Shown: positions 6,773 through 6,854 of the stretch, one piece after another | How the letters are laid out: each line of letters begins with the position of its first letter | How positions within the stretch are numbered: position 1 is the stretch's first letter | Origin: Betaproteobacteria bacterium | GTDB lineage: Bacteria; Pseudomonadota; Gammaproteobacteria; Burkholderiales; Usitatibacteraceae | Direction: 5' to 3' | Length of the DNA stretch: 6,854 nucleotides | Assembly (NCBI GenBank): GCA_003105245.1 | Contig: PQAI01000287.1 | Coordinates: 4,873-11,726, forward strand | Position numbers and translations under genes: made by a program | Notes under the pieces: generated by a model | Databases searched by the model: none | The model's input: only the letters and a program-made list of their open reading frames with translations | Told to the model about the DNA's origin: nothing

Positions 6773-6802
6773 AAAGGGCACGCCGGGCGTGCCCTTTGTC
6801 TT
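6773..6802 (+). terminator. Intrinsic (Rho-independent) terminator after the glutaredoxin-like gene
   Basis: A perfect 11-bp inverted repeat, AAAGGGCACGC (6773-6783) and GCGTGCCCTTT (6787-6797), encloses the 3-base loop CGG. TTTGTCTT follows on the 3' side. It begins 16 bases after the stop of the glutaredoxin-like gene. The T tract is imperfect, so termination may be partial. On the minus strand the stem is followed by TTTTGTTGG, so it could act in both directions. Confidence 0.75.
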
Positions 6803-6813
6803 GAACGGCCCCC

Positions 6814-6854
6814 ATGCAGCGCATCCGCAACTTCTCCATCATCGCCCACATCGA
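6814..6854 (+). CDS. lepA: Translation elongation factor 4 (LepA), N-terminal fragment cut by window
   Basis: LepA/EF-4 is a ribosome-associated translational GTPase. Only 13 complete codons are visible, MQRIRNFSIIAHI, with two bases of an Asp codon following. This is the characteristic LepA N-terminus, leading into the Walker A loop (usually DHGKSTL), which lies beyond the edge. ATG 6814 is the only good start: an in-frame TGA occurs at 6802-6804. No clear ribosome-binding site is visible in the 11 bases between the terminator and the ATG. lepA downstream of the rpoE cluster is also the order in E. coli (rpoE-rseABC-lepA), which supports the call. Confidence 0.9.
   Translation, partial: MQRIRNFSIIAHI

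Overview
The window is a compact, very GC-rich (by eye about two-thirds G+C) stretch of proteobacterial core chromosome. It carries eight protein genes, two of them cut by the window edges. The gene order (nadB divergent from rpoE, then rseA, rseB, a DegQ/MucD-type protease, a small glutaredoxin-like gene and lepA) together with the protein sequences fits a betaproteobacterium. Genus cannot be decided from the window. I see no tRNA, rRNA, CRISPR array, insertion sequence or phage gene.

Minus strand, 1-2602: nadB (L-aspartate oxidase, the first step of de novo NAD synthesis) starts with TTG. Its TGA overlaps the GTG of nnr, which encodes the two-domain NAD(P)H-hydrate epimerase/dehydratase. 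The pair looks like one transcript joining NAD synthesis to NAD(P)H repair. nnr runs off the left edge inside its dehydratase domain.

Divergent intergenic region, 2603-2820 (218 bases): it holds a good match to a sigma-E/AlgU-type promoter reading towards rpoE (2639-2666) and an isolated AT-rich TTTATAATA patch (2716-2724). It also holds an open in-frame extension upstream of the rpoE start chosen here.

Plus strand, 2821-6756: an envelope-stress cluster. RpoE is the ECF sigma factor, RseA the single-pass membrane anti-sigma factor, RseB the periplasmic regulator of RseA, and DegQ/MucD the periplasmic protease-chaperone. A 10-kDa glutaredoxin-like protein follows. The genes are packed by stop/start overlaps: rseA-rseB ATGA and degQ-glutaredoxin GTGA. 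The exception is the rpoE-rseA gap, but that gap is exactly bridged by a 29-codon reading frame that overlaps both neighbours, a possible coupling leader. There is no rseC between rseB and lepA; the protease and glutaredoxin-like genes occupy its place. An intrinsic terminator-like hairpin (6773-6802) closes the cluster. lepA (EF-4) starts only 11 bases after it and leaves the window after 13 codons.

No clearly new multi-gene system is visible. The points most worth a second look are the bridging micro-ORF, the alternative rpoE start beside a sigma-E promoter, the perfect 9-bp triplet repeat in a protease loop, and the terminator lying almost on the lepA start.
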